The translations under genes and the position numbers were made by a program. Below are positions 40,918 to 51,161 of a stretch of DNA of 64,000 nucleotides, in pieces; the stretch's first letter is position 1, and the number at the start of each line of letters is the position of its first letter. Under the pieces are notes generated by a model. That model was not told where the DNA came from. It did not search any database and saw only the letters and a list, made by a program, of their open reading frames with translations. Origin of the DNA: Pseudomonas yamanorum (lineage in GTDB: Bacteria; Pseudomonadota; Gammaproteobacteria; Pseudomonadales; Pseudomonadaceae); the NCBI RefSeq assembly GCF_900105735.1, contig NZ_LT629793.1:5146001-5210000 (forward strand). The letters run 5' to 3'.

Positions 40918-42252
40918 ATGACGACTCGTCAGCCACTGTACAAATCCCTGTATTTCCAGGTGATCGTTGCAATCGTTATCGGTATTTTGCTCGGTCACTT
41001 CTACCCGCAGACCGGCGTGGCCCTCAAGCCACTGGGTGACGGCTTCATCAAGCTGATCAAAATGGTCATTGCCCCGATCATCTTCTGCACCGTTGTCAGC
41101 GGCATCGCTGGCATGCAAAGCATGAAATCGGTCGGCAAAACCGGCGGCTACGCGCTGCTGTACTTCGAAGTCGTCTCCACCATTGCCCTGCTGATCGGCC
41201 TGATCGTGGTCAACGTTGTGCAACCGGGCGCCGGCATGCACATCGACGTGGCTACCCTGGACGCCTCTAAAGTCGCTGCCTATGTGACTGCCGGTGCAGA
41301 CCAGAGCATCGTTGGCTTCCTGCTGAACGTGATCCCGAACACCATCGTCGGTGCGTTCGCGACCGGTGACATCCTGCAAGTCCTGATGTTCTCGGTGATC
41401 TTCGGTTTCGCCCTGCATCGCCTGGGTGCCTACGGCAAGCCGGTGCTGGACTTCATCGATCGCTTTGCCCACGTGATGTTCAACATCATCAACATGATCA
41501 TGAAGCTCGCGCCAATCGGTGCCCTGGGCGCCATGGCGTTCACCATCGGTGCCTACGGCGTAGGGTCGCTGGTGCAGCTCGGTCAGTTGATGATCTGCTT
41601 CTACATCACCTGCATCCTGTTCGTGGTCGTGGTGCTGGGCGCCATCTGCCGCGCACACGGCTTCAGCGTCCTGAAACTGATCCGCTACATCCGTGAAGAA
41701 CTGCTGATCGTACTGGGTACTTCCTCGTCCGAATCCGCACTGCCACGCATGCTGATCAAAATGGAACGCCTGGGCGCCAAGAAGTCGGTCGTCGGCCTGG
41801 TTATCCCGACTGGCTACTCCTTCAACCTGGACGGTACTTCGATCTACCTGACCATGGCCGCCGTGTTCATCGCCCAGGCGACTGACACCCACATGGACAT
41901 CACCCACCAGATCACCCTGTTGCTGGTACTGCTGCTGTCCTCCAAAGGCGCTGCTGGCGTGACCGGTAGTGGCTTCATCGTACTGGCCGCTACTCTGTCG
42001 GCCGTTGGCCACCTGCCGGTTGCCGGTTTGGCGCTGATCCTGGGTATCGACCGCTTCATGTCGGAAGCCCGCGCACTGACCAACCTGGTAGGCAACGCGG
42101 TTGCCACCCTGGTTGTGGCCAAGTGGGTCAAGGAACTGGACGAAGACAAGCTGCAAGTCGAACTGGCTTCCGGTGGTCGCGGTATCTCCGACACCCGTGA
42201 AGAAGACGACCTGGGCGTGGCCGAAGGCCCGGCTCCAACCGTCGTCAAGTAA
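40918..42252 (+). CDS. dctA: C4-dicarboxylate transporter DctA
   Basis: 444-residue DAACS symporter that takes up succinate, fumarate and malate with protons or sodium. Eight or more hydrophobic helices; the family motifs [11 protein letters not shown] (hairpin loop) and [16 protein letters not shown] are present. The start at 40918 follows GAGGAACTTTGC. The control region is sigma-54 plus DctD sites; a DctB/DctD pair is not in the window. A terminator follows at 42269. Confidence 0.95.
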   Translation: MTTRQPLYKSLYFQVIVAIVIGILLGHFYPQTGVALKPLGDGFIKLIKMVIAPIIFCTVVSGIAGMQSMKSVGKTGGYALLYFEVVSTIALLIGLIVVNVVQPGAGMHIDVATLDASKVAAYVTAGADQSIVGFLLNVIPNTIVGAFATGDILQVLMFSVIFGFALHRLGAYGKPVLDFIDRFAHVMFNIINMIMKLAPIGALGAMAFTIGAYGVGSLVQLGQLMICFYITCILFVVVVLGAICRAHGFSVLKLIRYIREELLIVLGTSSSESALPRMLIKMERLGAKKSVVGLVIPTGYSFNLDGTSIYLTMAAVFIAQATDTHMDITHQITLLLVLLLSSKGAAGVTGSGFIVLAATLSAVGHLPVAGLALILGIDRFMSEARALTNLVGNAVATLVVAKWVKELDEDKLQVELASGGRGISDTREEDDLGVAEGPAPTVVK

Positions 42253-42268
42253 GGCTGCACCCTGTGTG

Positions 42269-42297
42269 AAAACCCATCTTCGGATGGGTTTTTTTAT
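42269..42297 (+). terminator. Terminator of dctA
   Basis: AAACCCATC/GATGGGTTT stem with a TTCG tetraloop and a T run. Confidence 0.92.
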
Positions 42298-42400
42298 GCC
42301 TGCGCAAAACATCAGTCACTCCGGATGATGGTTTATGTGATTGCTGCTGAGCGCCAGGTTTGCCTACTCTGTGGCCAATCGAAACGGAATCGGAGTCCCC

Positions 42401-43582
42401 ATGTCAGGTCCCTTGGCGTCCCTCAAAGTATTGGATTTCTCCACCTTGCTGCCGGGGCCGTTCGCCTCGTTGCTGCTGGCCGACATGGGCGCCGAGGTGT
42501 TGCGCATCGAATCCCCCACGCGCATGGACCTGCTGCGGGTATTGCCGCCCCATGACCAGGGCGTGTCGGCCAGCCATGCCTACCTCAACCGCAACAAGCG
42601 TAGCCTGGCCCTGGACCTCAAGCAGGCCGAGGCGGTGGAGATCGTGCGGCAATTGGTGGCGGACCATGACATCGTCCTCGAGCAGTTCCGCCCCGGAGTG
42701 ATGGAGCGCCTGGGCCTGGGTTACGAGGCGTTGAAGGCGATCAACCCGAAGCTGATCTACGTCTCCATCACCGGCTACGGCCAGACCGGCCCCTACAAGG
42801 ACCGCGCCGGTCATGACATCAACTACCTGGCCCTGGCGGGTGTCGCCAGTTACACCGGGCGCCAGGACAGTGGGCCATTGCCCCTGGGCGTGCAGTTGGC
42901 GGATGTGGGCGGAGGTTCGTTGCATGCGGTGATCGGCTTGCTGGCGGCGGTGATTGCCCGGCAGCAGAGCGGGGTGGGGCAATACCTGGACGTGAGCATG
43001 ACCGACTGCGCCTTCAGCCTGAATGCCATGGCCGGCGCGGGTTACCTGGCGTGCGGCGTGGAGCCGGCGTGGGAGAACCAGGTGCTCAATGGCGGCAGCT
43101 TCTATGACTATTACCGCTCGCGGGAAGGGCGGTGGTTGTCGGTGGGCAGCCTGGAGCCGGGCTTTATGCAGCAGCTGTGTACGGCCCTTGGGTGCCCCGA
43201 GTTGGCGGCGCAGGGCTTGTCGCCCAAACCCGAGCAGCAGAAAGCCCTCAAGCTGGCGCTGCAGGTCGAGTTCGAGAAACGCAGCTTTGATGAGCTGTGT
43301 GAGCTGTTTGCCGAGCTTGATGCGTGTGTCGAGCCGGTGCTGAATCTGAGCGAGGCCGTTGAGCACCCGCAGTTGAAAGCCCGGGAGCTGGTCAGCCAGG
43401 TGCCGCGGGGCGATGGTTCCAGCCAGGCGCAAATCGCCTGCCCGCTGAAGTTTTCCGAGGGCTTGCCGGCGGCCAGGCATATAGGCGCGGCGGTGGGCGC
43501 TCACACGGATGAGGTGTTGGTGGAGTTGGGCTTCAGTGCTCAGCAGATAGATGATTTGCGGCGTGCCAAGGTGATTCAGTAG
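42401..43582 (+). CDS. CaiB/BaiF family CoA-transferase
   Basis: Class III CoA-transferase or alpha-methylacyl-CoA racemase type, 393 residues. Conserved parts include LPGPFASLLLADMGAEVLRIE, YLNRNKRSLALDLK and GHDINYLALAG, with the catalytic Asp in this last segment. The substrate cannot be inferred. Start MSGPLASLKVLD at 42401 is chosen for GGAGTCCCC upstream; an in-frame start at 42341 overlaps the dctA terminator zone. Confidence 0.88.
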   Translation: MSGPLASLKVLDFSTLLPGPFASLLLADMGAEVLRIESPTRMDLLRVLPPHDQGVSASHAYLNRNKRSLALDLKQAEAVEIVRQLVADHDIVLEQFRPGVMERLGLGYEALKAINPKLIYVSITGYGQTGPYKDRAGHDINYLALAGVASYTGRQDSGPLPLGVQLADVGGGSLHAVIGLLAAVIARQQSGVGQYLDVSMTDCAFSLNAMAGAGYLACGVEPAWENQVLNGGSFYDYYRSREGRWLSVGSLEPGFMQQLCTALGCPELAAQGLSPKPEQQKALKLALQVEFEKRSFDELCELFAELDACVEPVLNLSEAVEHPQLKARELVSQVPRGDGSSQAQIACPLKFSEGLPAARHIGAAVGAHTDEVLVELGFSAQQIDDLRRAKVIQ

Positions 43583-43594
43583 CGCCTGGGCCGG

Positions 43595-43685
43595 CCCCTT
43601 CGCGAGCAAGCCCGCTCCCACATTCAACCGCATTCCAAAGGTGGAACTCGGTCAAATGTGGGAGCGGGCTTGCTCGCGAAGAGGG
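43595..43685. repeat. REPIN-type inverted repeat pair
   Basis: TTCGCGAGCAAGCCCGCTCCC on the left, GGGAGCGGGCTTGCTCGCGAA on the right, separated by 41 bases; an exact 21-bp pairing. Confidence 0.9.
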
Positions 43686-43705
43686 CCTTACAAGCACCAC
43701 AAACC

Positions 43706-44200
43706 TCACTCGACGCGAGTTTCCCCGGTAAATACCAACGTCTGCCGACACCTGCGACACAAATACCGCCGCCCCTGGCTCACCAGCCCATGACGCTGCG
43801 GCGAAAACGGAAAGTCACTGTCCGCACACGGGCAGCGGTAGATATACCGCGTCACGCGCCGTCGCTGGATTTCATAGGTGTGGCAACGATCCGGCGGCAG
43901 TTCGTAAACCCCACGCATGATCAACTGCCATTCTTCGCCATGGGGCTGGATGCGCTCGCCAAACAATTGGTGGGCAATCAGGTGCGCCACTTCATGGGCG
44001 ACCGTCTGTTTAAGGAAGTGTTGGCTGTTTTCACGGTACAGCTGCGGGTTGAAGCGCAGCAGGTTCTCGTGCAAATGCGCGACACCGGCCTTCTGGCCCC
44101 GCAGCTTGAGGCTGACCTGGGGGCGTTTGAAGCTTCGTTTGAAAAAGGATTCGGCTTGCAGGAAACAATCTTCGACGCGGGTATTGAGTTGCTCGGGCAT
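43706..44200 (-). CDS. sprT: SprT-family zinc metalloprotease-like protein
   Basis: 164 residues. HExxH zinc motif in VAHEVAHLIAHQLFG and a zinc-ribbon C-terminus (RCPCADSD, YLCRRCRQTL). Bacterial SprT is related to the DNA-protein crosslink protease Spartan, but its substrate is poorly known. Start MPEQLNTR at 44200, with GGAG 11 bases before; a nearer ATG (MYSM) is too close to the site. Confidence 0.85.
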   Translation of the reverse strand: MPEQLNTRVEDCFLQAESFFKRSFKRPQVSLKLRGQKAGVAHLHENLLRFNPQLYRENSQHFLKQTVAHEVAHLIAHQLFGERIQPHGEEWQLIMRGVYELPPDRCHTYEIQRRRVTRYIYRCPCADSDFPFSPQRHGLVSQGRRYLCRRCRQTLVFTGETRVE

Positions 44201-44288
44201 GCTGTACATATCTCCAGAGACGTCCAGTATGCCGCAAACAAGGGTGTATCCGAATCTGTCAGGCGCCGAATGGTCATGCATAACGCAC

Positions 44289-44310
44289 AAAGCCACCTTG
44301 CGGTGGCTTT
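44289..44310 (-). terminator. Terminator of Yip1-like gene
   Basis: AAAGCCACC/GGTGGCTTT stem, 18 bases after the stop at 44329 on the minus strand. Confidence 0.75.
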
Positions 44311-44328
44311 TCCTGCGGGTAAACCGCG

Positions 44329-44931
44329 TCAGTTGGTGTAGATCGGGCCTACGCCCAGCCCCCAGACAATCACGGTGAAGGCCATGATCGCCACCAGTAC
44401 CACCAGGCCTACCGCCAGTACCGAGCTCGAAAACAGGAAGCCCTCGTCCGGGTGGATGTTCATGAAGGTCGGCAATCCTACGTACAGCAGGTACACCGTG
44501 TAGCAAATGGCGGCCGTGCCAACGACCATCCCCAGCCACATGTGCGGGTACAGTGCCGCCAGCCCGCCGACAAACAGCGGTGTCGCGGTATAGGTGGCAA
44601 ACGCCACGCAGCGCGCCATGCTGGGGTTGGCGTCATAGGTGCGCGCCATCCAGTGGATGAAAGCGCCCATCACCGCCACGCCGCCGAGCATCGCCGCGTA
44701 GGACATGACGGTCATCCACAACGCACTTTCCACCGTCAGCATCACCGGCGCGCGGCTGCCGATGACCCAACCGACCTGAGTGGTACCGATAAACGCTGAT
44801 ACAGCGGGGATCGCCGCGAGAATCAGCGTGTGGGTGAGGTACATGTGGCCGATGCTTTCTTCTTTATCGCCACGAATTTCCCGCCATTCCTGATCGGGGT
44901 GGGTGAAAAGTCCCACGACGTGATGGATCAT
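44329..44931 (-). CDS. Yip1-family membrane protein
   Basis: 200 residues, five or so hydrophobic helices (e.g. LTHTLILAAIPAVSAFIG, ALWMTVMSYAAMLGG, VVGTAAICYTVYLLYVG), with the family opening VVGLFTHPDQEWREIR. Function in bacteria is unknown. The start MIHHVVG is taken at 44931 because AGGAG is 8 bases upstream. A dyad at 45013-45029 sits where a repressor site would be. Confidence 0.82.
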   Translation of the reverse strand: MIHHVVGLFTHPDQEWREIRGDKEESIGHMYLTHTLILAAIPAVSAFIGTTQVGWVIGSRAPVMLTVESALWMTVMSYAAMLGGVAVMGAFIHWMARTYDANPSMARCVAFATYTATPLFVGGLAALYPHMWLGMVVGTAAICYTVYLLYVGLPTFMNIHPDEGFLFSSSVLAVGLVVLVAIMAFTVIVWGLGVGPIYTN

Positions 44932-45012
44932 GCCAGTCACTCCTGTCGTTATTACCATCGCCCCCCAGTGGAGCGCCCACGGGCCAATTGGCCTGAAAGG
45001 TCTGGATATATG

Positions 45013-45029
45013 TGCGACCTTATGTCGCA
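45013..45029 (-). promoter_or_regulatory. Operator-like dyad upstream of Yip1-like gene
   Basis: TGCGAC-CTTAT-GTCGCA, a perfect 6-bp dyad. On the minus strand it follows directly after CTATACT, a good -10 element, so a bound protein would block initiation. Confidence 0.45.
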
Positions 45030-45131
45030 GTATAGGAAGTCATGACCGGAAAAAGTGTGGGGCTTTAGAGCAAATTGCGCTGTAAACATTGGGCTTAATC
45101 GCGGCGGGGTCTGTTGATTGGAATGCGGTCA

Positions 45132-45224
45132 AATGTGGGAGCGGGCTTGCTCGCGAATGCGGTGGGTCAGCTAAACACCTGGCGAATGACACTTCGCATT
45201 CGCGAGCAAGCCCGCTCCCACATT
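45132..45224. repeat. REPIN-type inverted repeat pair
   Basis: AATGTGGGAGCGGGCTTGC and its complement flank a 33-base core; arms are 30 bp long and exact. It ends 69 bases before ttcA. Confidence 0.9.
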
Positions 45225-45293
45225 GGAACTCGGTCGTCCATCCCGGTAAAATACTCGGCTTTTCGTCACACACCTTTCGCGGATCCAAGCGCC

Positions 45294-46118
45294 ATGGGCA
45301 CTCTTACGGTCAACCAGAACAAACTGCAAAAACGCCTGCGTCGCCAGGCCGGTGAAGCAGTCGCCGATTTCAACATGATCGAAGAGGGCGACAAGGTCAT
45401 GGTCTGCCTGTCTGGCGGCAAAGACAGCTACACCATGCTCGACGTGCTGATGCACCTGCAAAAGGTCGCGCCGATCAAGTTCGAGATCGTCGCCGTGAAC
45501 ATGGACCAGAAGCAGCCGGGCTTTCCCGAGCATGTGCTGCCGGCCTACCTCAAGGCATTGGGGATCGAGTACCACATCGTCGAGAAAGACACTTACTCGG
45601 TGGTCAAGGAACTGGTCCCGGAAGGCAAGACCACCTGCTCGCTGTGTTCGCGCCTGCGCCGTGGCACGCTCTACACCTTTGCCGACGAGATCGGCGCGAC
45701 CAAGATGGCCCTGGGTCACCACCGCGACGACATCGTCGAAACCTTCTTCCTCAACATGTTCTTCAACGGCAGCCTCAAGGCCATGCCGCCCAAGCTGCGG
45801 GCCGACGACGGGCGCAACGTGGTGATCCGCCCATTGGCCTACTGCCATGAGAAGGACATCCAGGCGTACTCCGACCTCAAGCAATTCCCGATCATCCCGT
45901 GCAACCTCTGCGGCTCCCAGGAAAACCTGCAGCGCCAGGTGGTCAAGGACATGCTCCAGGACTGGGACCGCAAGACCCCGGGCCGCGTCGACAGCATCTT
46001 CCGCAGTCTGCAGAACGTGCAGCCGTCTCAGTTGGCTGACCGTAACCTGTTTGACTTCACCAGCCTGCGTATCGACGAAAGTGCGGCGTCGCGCTTCGTC
46101 AATGTAGTGAACCTCTGA
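45294..46118 (+). CDS. ttcA: tRNA 2-thiocytidine synthetase TtcA
   Basis: Adds sulfur to C32 in certain tRNAs. 274 residues: PP-loop [10 protein letters not shown] (residues 40-49), the [10 protein letters not shown] and [10 protein letters not shown] pairs of cysteines that hold a 4Fe-4S cluster, and [14 protein letters not shown]. The start at ATG 45294 is the family start [10 protein letters not shown]. Upstream frame extension runs into the REPIN. Terminator at 46140. Confidence 0.95.
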   Translation: MGTLTVNQNKLQKRLRRQAGEAVADFNMIEEGDKVMVCLSGGKDSYTMLDVLMHLQKVAPIKFEIVAVNMDQKQPGFPEHVLPAYLKALGIEYHIVEKDTYSVVKELVPEGKTTCSLCSRLRRGTLYTFADEIGATKMALGHHRDDIVETFFLNMFFNGSLKAMPPKLRADDGRNVVIRPLAYCHEKDIQAYSDLKQFPIIPCNLCGSQENLQRQVVKDMLQDWDRKTPGRVDSIFRSLQNVQPSQLADRNLFDFTSLRIDESAASRFVNVVNL

Positions 46119-46139
46119 GCCATTTCACTGCTCTGACAG

Positions 46140-46166
46140 ACGGCGCTCCTGGGCGCCGTTTTCATT
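46140..46166 (+). terminator. Terminator of ttcA
   Basis: ACGGCGC/GCGCCGT stem followed by TTTCATTT. Confidence 0.75.
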
Positions 46167-46185
46167 TCAATCCTTAGGAGAGGGC

Positions 46186-46857
46186 ATGCGCGATTACAAG
46201 TGGCTGCACGAATATTGTCTGAACCGGTTTGGTTCGGCGGCCGAGCTGGAAGCCCACCTGCCTGTGCCCCTGACCCCGGCGAAACTGCGCAAGATCAGCG
46301 ATGACCGCTACCTGTCGACCCTGTCGCTGCGAGTGTTTCGCGCCGGGCTCAAACACAGCGTGGTGGACGCCAAGTGGCCGGCGTTCGAGCAAGTGTTCTT
46401 TGGCTTTGACCCGGAAAAAGTCGTGCTGATGGGCGCCGAGCACCTGGAGCGGCTGATGCAGGACACACGCATCATCCGCCACCTGGGCAAGCTCAAGAGC
46501 GTGCCGCGCAATGCGCAGATGATTCTGGATGTCGAGAAGGAAAAAGGCAGCTTCGGTGCGCTGATTGCCGACTGGCCGGTGACCGATATCGTCGGCCTGT
46601 GGAAATACCTGAGCAAGCACGGCCACCAGTTGGGCGGCCTGTCGGCGCCGCGCTTTTTGCGGATGGTGGGCAAGGACACGTTCGTGCCGAGCTATGACGT
46701 GGTGGCGGCGCTGAATGCGCAGAAGATTGTCGACAAGGTACCCACCAGCCTGCGGGACCTGGCCACGGTGCAAGGCGCGTTCAACCAGTGGCATGCCGAG
46801 AGCGGGCGGCCGATGTGCCAGTTGTCGATGATGTTGGCTTACACCGTGAATCATTGA
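46186..46857 (+). CDS. DNA-3-methyladenine glycosylase I family protein
   Basis: 223 residues, related to Tag, which removes 3-methyladenine from DNA. The helical fold includes DRYLSTLSLRVFRAGLKHSV, WPAFEQVFFGFDP and a late NAQKIVDKVPTSLRDLATVQ. The usual zinc-binding Cys/His set of Tag is not clearly present, so it may be a divergent branch. AGGAGAGGGC precedes the ATG. Confidence 0.8.
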   Translation: MRDYKWLHEYCLNRFGSAAELEAHLPVPLTPAKLRKISDDRYLSTLSLRVFRAGLKHSVVDAKWPAFEQVFFGFDPEKVVLMGAEHLERLMQDTRIIRHLGKLKSVPRNAQMILDVEKEKGSFGALIADWPVTDIVGLWKYLSKHGHQLGGLSAPRFLRMVGKDTFVPSYDVVAALNAQKIVDKVPTSLRDLATVQGAFNQWHAESGRPMCQLSMMLAYTVNH

Positions 46858-46869
46858 TACCGGGTTGAT

Positions 46870-46940
46870 GCCATCGCAGGCAAGCCAGCTCCCACACGTG
46901 GAATGCATTCCTCTGTGGGAGCTGGCTTGCCTGCGATAGC
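46870..46940. repeat. REPIN-type inverted repeat pair
   Basis: GCAGGCAAGCCAGCTCCCACA and its complement TGTGGGAGCTGGCTTGCCTGC are exact over 21 bases, with a short core. Confidence 0.88.
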
Positions 46941-46964
46941 GGCAGGTCAGGCACTACAAAAGCA

Positions 46965-48332
<1,368 letters not shown>

Positions 48333-48447
48333 GTGCGGGTCGCATCTTGCGTAAGGTGGCGGGTATTCTACCCGCGCTGCGTCACGTCCTTAAACCATGA
48401 GAGGCGATAGGCCGCAGCCAATGTTCATTTTTACGAAGGATTACCCC

Positions 48448-48909
48448 ATGACGAGGCGACTGTTAGGCGCATTGGCAATCATCGGCACACTGCTGCTCAG
48501 TGGCTGTGGCAATGATTATGGCGTTGACCAATACGGTCAGAAAGTGGCCGCCGAACGCCTGGACAAGCAATGGCTGGTGGTCAACTACTGGGCCGAGTGG
48601 TGTGGCCCGTGCCGTACCGAAATCCCTGAACTCAACGCTTTGGCTGAACAGCTCAAGGGCCAGTCGGTGGGGGTGTTCGGCGTGAACTTCGACAACGTCC
48701 AGGGTGAAGAACTCAAGAGCGCCAGTGAGAAACTGGGCATCAAGTTCACTGTATTGGCGCAGAACCCGGACGGGATCTTCGACATTCCCCGCAGTGAAGC
48801 CTTGCCGGTGACCTACATCATTGATGACAAGGGCAAGGTGCGCGAGCAACTGATGGGTGAGCAGACGGCGGAAGGGGTGTTGGCCAAGCTCAAAGCGTTG
48901 CGCGGATAA
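48448..48909 (+). CDS. Thioredoxin-like (TlpA family) lipoprotein
   Basis: 153 residues. A lipoprotein signal with lipobox LLLSGC (Cys18) anchors it at the membrane facing the periplasm; the thioredoxin fold has YWAEWCGPCRTEIPEL with the redox pair CGPC. Probably reduces periplasmic disulfides or serves cytochrome c maturation. AAGGATTACCCC precedes ATG 48448. Confidence 0.88.
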   Translation: MTRRLLGALAIIGTLLLSGCGNDYGVDQYGQKVAAERLDKQWLVVNYWAEWCGPCRTEIPELNALAEQLKGQSVGVFGVNFDNVQGEELKSASEKLGIKFTVLAQNPDGIFDIPRSEALPVTYIIDDKGKVREQLMGEQTAEGVLAKLKALRG

Positions 48910-48910
48910 A

Positions 48911-49006
48911 AAATGTGGGAGCGGGCTTGCTCGCGAATGCGGTGTGACAGTCACCAGATACATTGACTGATCCACCGCTTTCGCGAGCAAGCCCGCTCCC
49001 ACATTT
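48911..49006. repeat. REPIN-type inverted repeat pair
   Basis: AAATGTGGGAGCGGGCTTGC to GCGAATGCGGT and its complement; begins one base after the stop of the thioredoxin gene. Confidence 0.9.
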
Positions 49007-49026
49007 AGATGTGTTGCGCCTTCAGA

Positions 49027-49431
49027 TCAGCCTTCTTCCAGCCACAACCGCAACGGCTTGCCGTCAGCCGGCCAGAAACGGGTCTGTTCGATCGGCGAGA
49101 TGTCCCAGCGCTGCACGCCTTGCAGGGCCTGGAAGAAGCGGTGTTCCTGCTCCATCAGCGCTTCGGCGCAGAGTTTGCGGGTGCTGCCGACCTTGCCGAA
49201 GCTCAGCTTGTCGCCATCCAGGGTATAGGGCGCGAACCAATGGTTGCAGCCACCATTGCCGTAGGCCCGGCCATCGGCGCCGAGGGTCACGGTCAGGTGC
49301 GCGTAATCCATCAGCGGCCGCTCACCGATCCATTCCACCACGTAGCTGTGATCCTGCTTGAGCTTGACCTCGTCGCTGGCGCAGCCCGCAAGGCCTGCAC
49401 CCAGCACGGCCAGCATCAGCGGGGCTTTCAT
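49027..49431 (-). CDS. META-domain (HslJ-like) lipoprotein
   Basis: 134 residues with a lipoprotein signal (LAVLGAGLAGC, Cys20). The rest has a META pattern, including GRAYGNGGCNHWFAPYTL and LCAEALMEQEHRFFQAL. Envelope location. The start ATG overlaps the previous gene's stop (ATGA). Confidence 0.82.
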   Translation of the reverse strand: MKAPLMLAVLGAGLAGCASDEVKLKQDHSYVVEWIGERPLMDYAHLTVTLGADGRAYGNGGCNHWFAPYTLDGDKLSFGKVGSTRKLCAEALMEQEHRFFQALQGVQRWDISPIEQTRFWPADGKPLRLWLEEG

Positions 49432-49868
49432 TGCGCGGCCTGCTGGCATTTCGGGCAACGGTGCTTGTCACCCAGGGTGGCCCAGCCCAACTCGGTGACG
49501 CGCGCAGTGGCGGCCGGTTGCAGCGGTTCCTTGGTCAGCTTGGTTTCCACCGCGAATTCAAACTCCAGCACGGTGTCGCAGCTGTCGCAGTTGACCTTCC
49601 AGGTGTGAATTTCCAACTCGCCGAACTTCGGCCCCTGGGCCATGGCGACCCACTGGCCCGCCGGGCGGATGGAGTAGCGTGCATCGCCTTCGACGGTCAG
49701 GCGCATCGACAGGGTTTTGCTGCCGCGCAGAGTGACGATCAGAACGTCGCCGTTCTTGATCGAGCCACCGTTGCCGGTGACTTGATAACGGCCCGGCACC
49801 AGGGCGCGGCATTCGATCAGGGTGTGTTGCGGGCTCAGCAAGCTGAAGCGGAAATCGTGTTCGGCCAT
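49428..49868 (-). CDS. Zinc-ribbon-like hypothetical protein
   Basis: 146 residues. A mostly beta N-terminal part (FRFSLLSPQHTLIECRALVP) and Cys pairs CDSC (about 95) and CPKC near the end, likely a zinc site. Cytoplasmic. Unrecognised, but conserved next to the META lipoprotein here. GGAGG precedes ATG 49868; overlaps the downstream gene by 4 bases. Confidence 0.65.
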   Translation of the reverse strand: MAEHDFRFSLLSPQHTLIECRALVPGRYQVTGNGGSIKNGDVLIVTLRGSKTLSMRLTVEGDARYSIRPAGQWVAMAQGPKFGELEIHTWKVNCDSCDTVLEFEFAVETKLTKEPLQPAATARVTELGWATLGDKHRCPKCQQAAQ

Positions 49869-49939
49869 GGATCCTCCAAATAGGCGCGGCATCCTATCAC
49901 GGGCCGCCACCTATCATGGCGCGGCTATGTGACCGCTGA

Positions 49940-50929
49940 TCATCCTTCGACGAGGTTTTGCGCCTGCCCGCCAGCCCACGCCGCGATGTTGGCCAGGGTC
50001 GTGCCAGCAATCGCCCCCAGGGCCTCGCGGGTCAGGAAGGCCTGGTGGGCGGTGATGATCACGTTGGGGAAGGTCAGCAGGCGCGCCAATACGTCGTCTT
50101 GCAGGGGCAAGTCCGAGCGGTCTTCGAAAAACAGCTGGGCCTCTTCTTCATACACATCCAGCCCCAGATAGCCGAGCTGGCCGTCCTTGAGTGCGTCGAT
50201 CAGCGCCGGGGTGTCCACCAGGCCGCCGCGCCCGGTATTGATCAGCATCGCGCCGGGCTGCATATGAGCGAGGCTTTGGGCGTTGATCAGGTGTTTGCTG
50301 TCCGCCGTCAGCGGGCAATGCAGGCTGATGATCTGCGATTCGCCCAGCAACTGCGGCAGGCTCACATACCGGGCACCAAGGGCCTCGACCTGCGGGTTGG
50401 GGTAAGGATCGTAGGCCAGCAACTGGCAGCCAAACCCGGCCATGATCTTGGCGAATGTGGCGCCGATCTGCCCGGTGCCGACCACGCCGACGGTCTTGCC
50501 CACCAGGTCGAAACCGGTCAGGCCATGCAGGCTGAAGTCACCGTCGCGGGTACGGTTGTAGGCGCGGTGCAGGCGACGATTGAGGGCCAGGATCAGCGCG
50601 ACCGCATGTTCGGCCACCGCATGGGGCGAATAGGCCGGCACCCGCACGATGGTCAGGCCCAGGCGTTTGGCGGCGGGCAGGTCGACATGGTTGTAGCCGG
50701 CCGAGCGCAGGGCGATCAGGCGGGTGCCGCCGTTGGCCAGTTGCTCCAGCACCGGGGCGCTGAGGTCGTCGTTGATAAAGGCGCAGACCACTTCGTGGTG
50801 TTCGGCCAGGGCCACGGTGTCGAGGTTCAGCCGGGCCGGCTGGAATTGCAGCTGCATGCCGTCGGGCAACGGTTGGGCGAGAAAGCTCTCGCGGTCGTAG
50901 GTCTGGCTGCTGAAGAGGAGGATGCGCAT
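49940..50929 (-). CDS. ldhA: D-lactate dehydrogenase LdhA
   Basis: Reduces pyruvate to D-lactate with NADH. 329 residues from ATG 50929 (MRILLFSSQTYDRESF). NAD-binding VVGTGQIGATFAKIM, substrate Arg in LRSAGYNHVDL, catalytic Glu/His in the C-terminal region TAHQAFLTREAL. Next to gacS, as in other Pseudomonas. Confidence 0.95.
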   Translation of the reverse strand: MRILLFSSQTYDRESFLAQPLPDGMQLQFQPARLNLDTVALAEHHEVVCAFINDDLSAPVLEQLANGGTRLIALRSAGYNHVDLPAAKRLGLTIVRVPAYSPHAVAEHAVALILALNRRLHRAYNRTRDGDFSLHGLTGFDLVGKTVGVVGTGQIGATFAKIMAGFGCQLLAYDPYPNPQVEALGARYVSLPQLLGESQIISLHCPLTADSKHLINAQSLAHMQPGAMLINTGRGGLVDTPALIDALKDGQLGYLGLDVYEEEAQLFFEDRSDLPLQDDVLARLLTFPNVIITAHQAFLTREALGAIAGTTLANIAAWAGGQAQNLVEG

Positions 50930-50963
50930 CAAATATTCCTTCTTGATGATGGAAAGCTGCTTT

Positions 50964-51148
50964 TGTGGCGATGGGGCTTGTCTGTGGCGAGGGCGCTTGT
51001 TGTGGTGAGGGAGCTTGTTGTGGCGAGGGAGCTTGCTCCCGCTGGAGTGCGAAGCGCTCCCAGGATTTTGGGGCCGCTGCGCAGCCCAGCGGGAGCAAGC
51101 TCCCTCGCCACAGCAAGCGCCCTGGCCACAGCAAGCTCCTTCGCCACA
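50964..51148. repeat. Expanded inverted array of TGTGGCGAGGG repeats
   Basis: Four direct copies of TGTGGCGAGGGxGCTTG start at 50964, 50983, 51001 and 51019 (steps 19, 18, 18), then a core, then three inverted copies ending at 51112, 51130 and 51148. The innermost arms give a perfect hairpin around AGCGGGAGCAAGCTCCC. It separates gacS from ldhA. Confidence 0.85.
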
Positions 51149-51161
51149 TTGCCCCGAAAGT

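Noticed and set aside
50964..51148. CRISPR array
   Set aside because: Repeats of 18 bases have no unique spacers and are inverted on the two sides; it is a REP-derived array.
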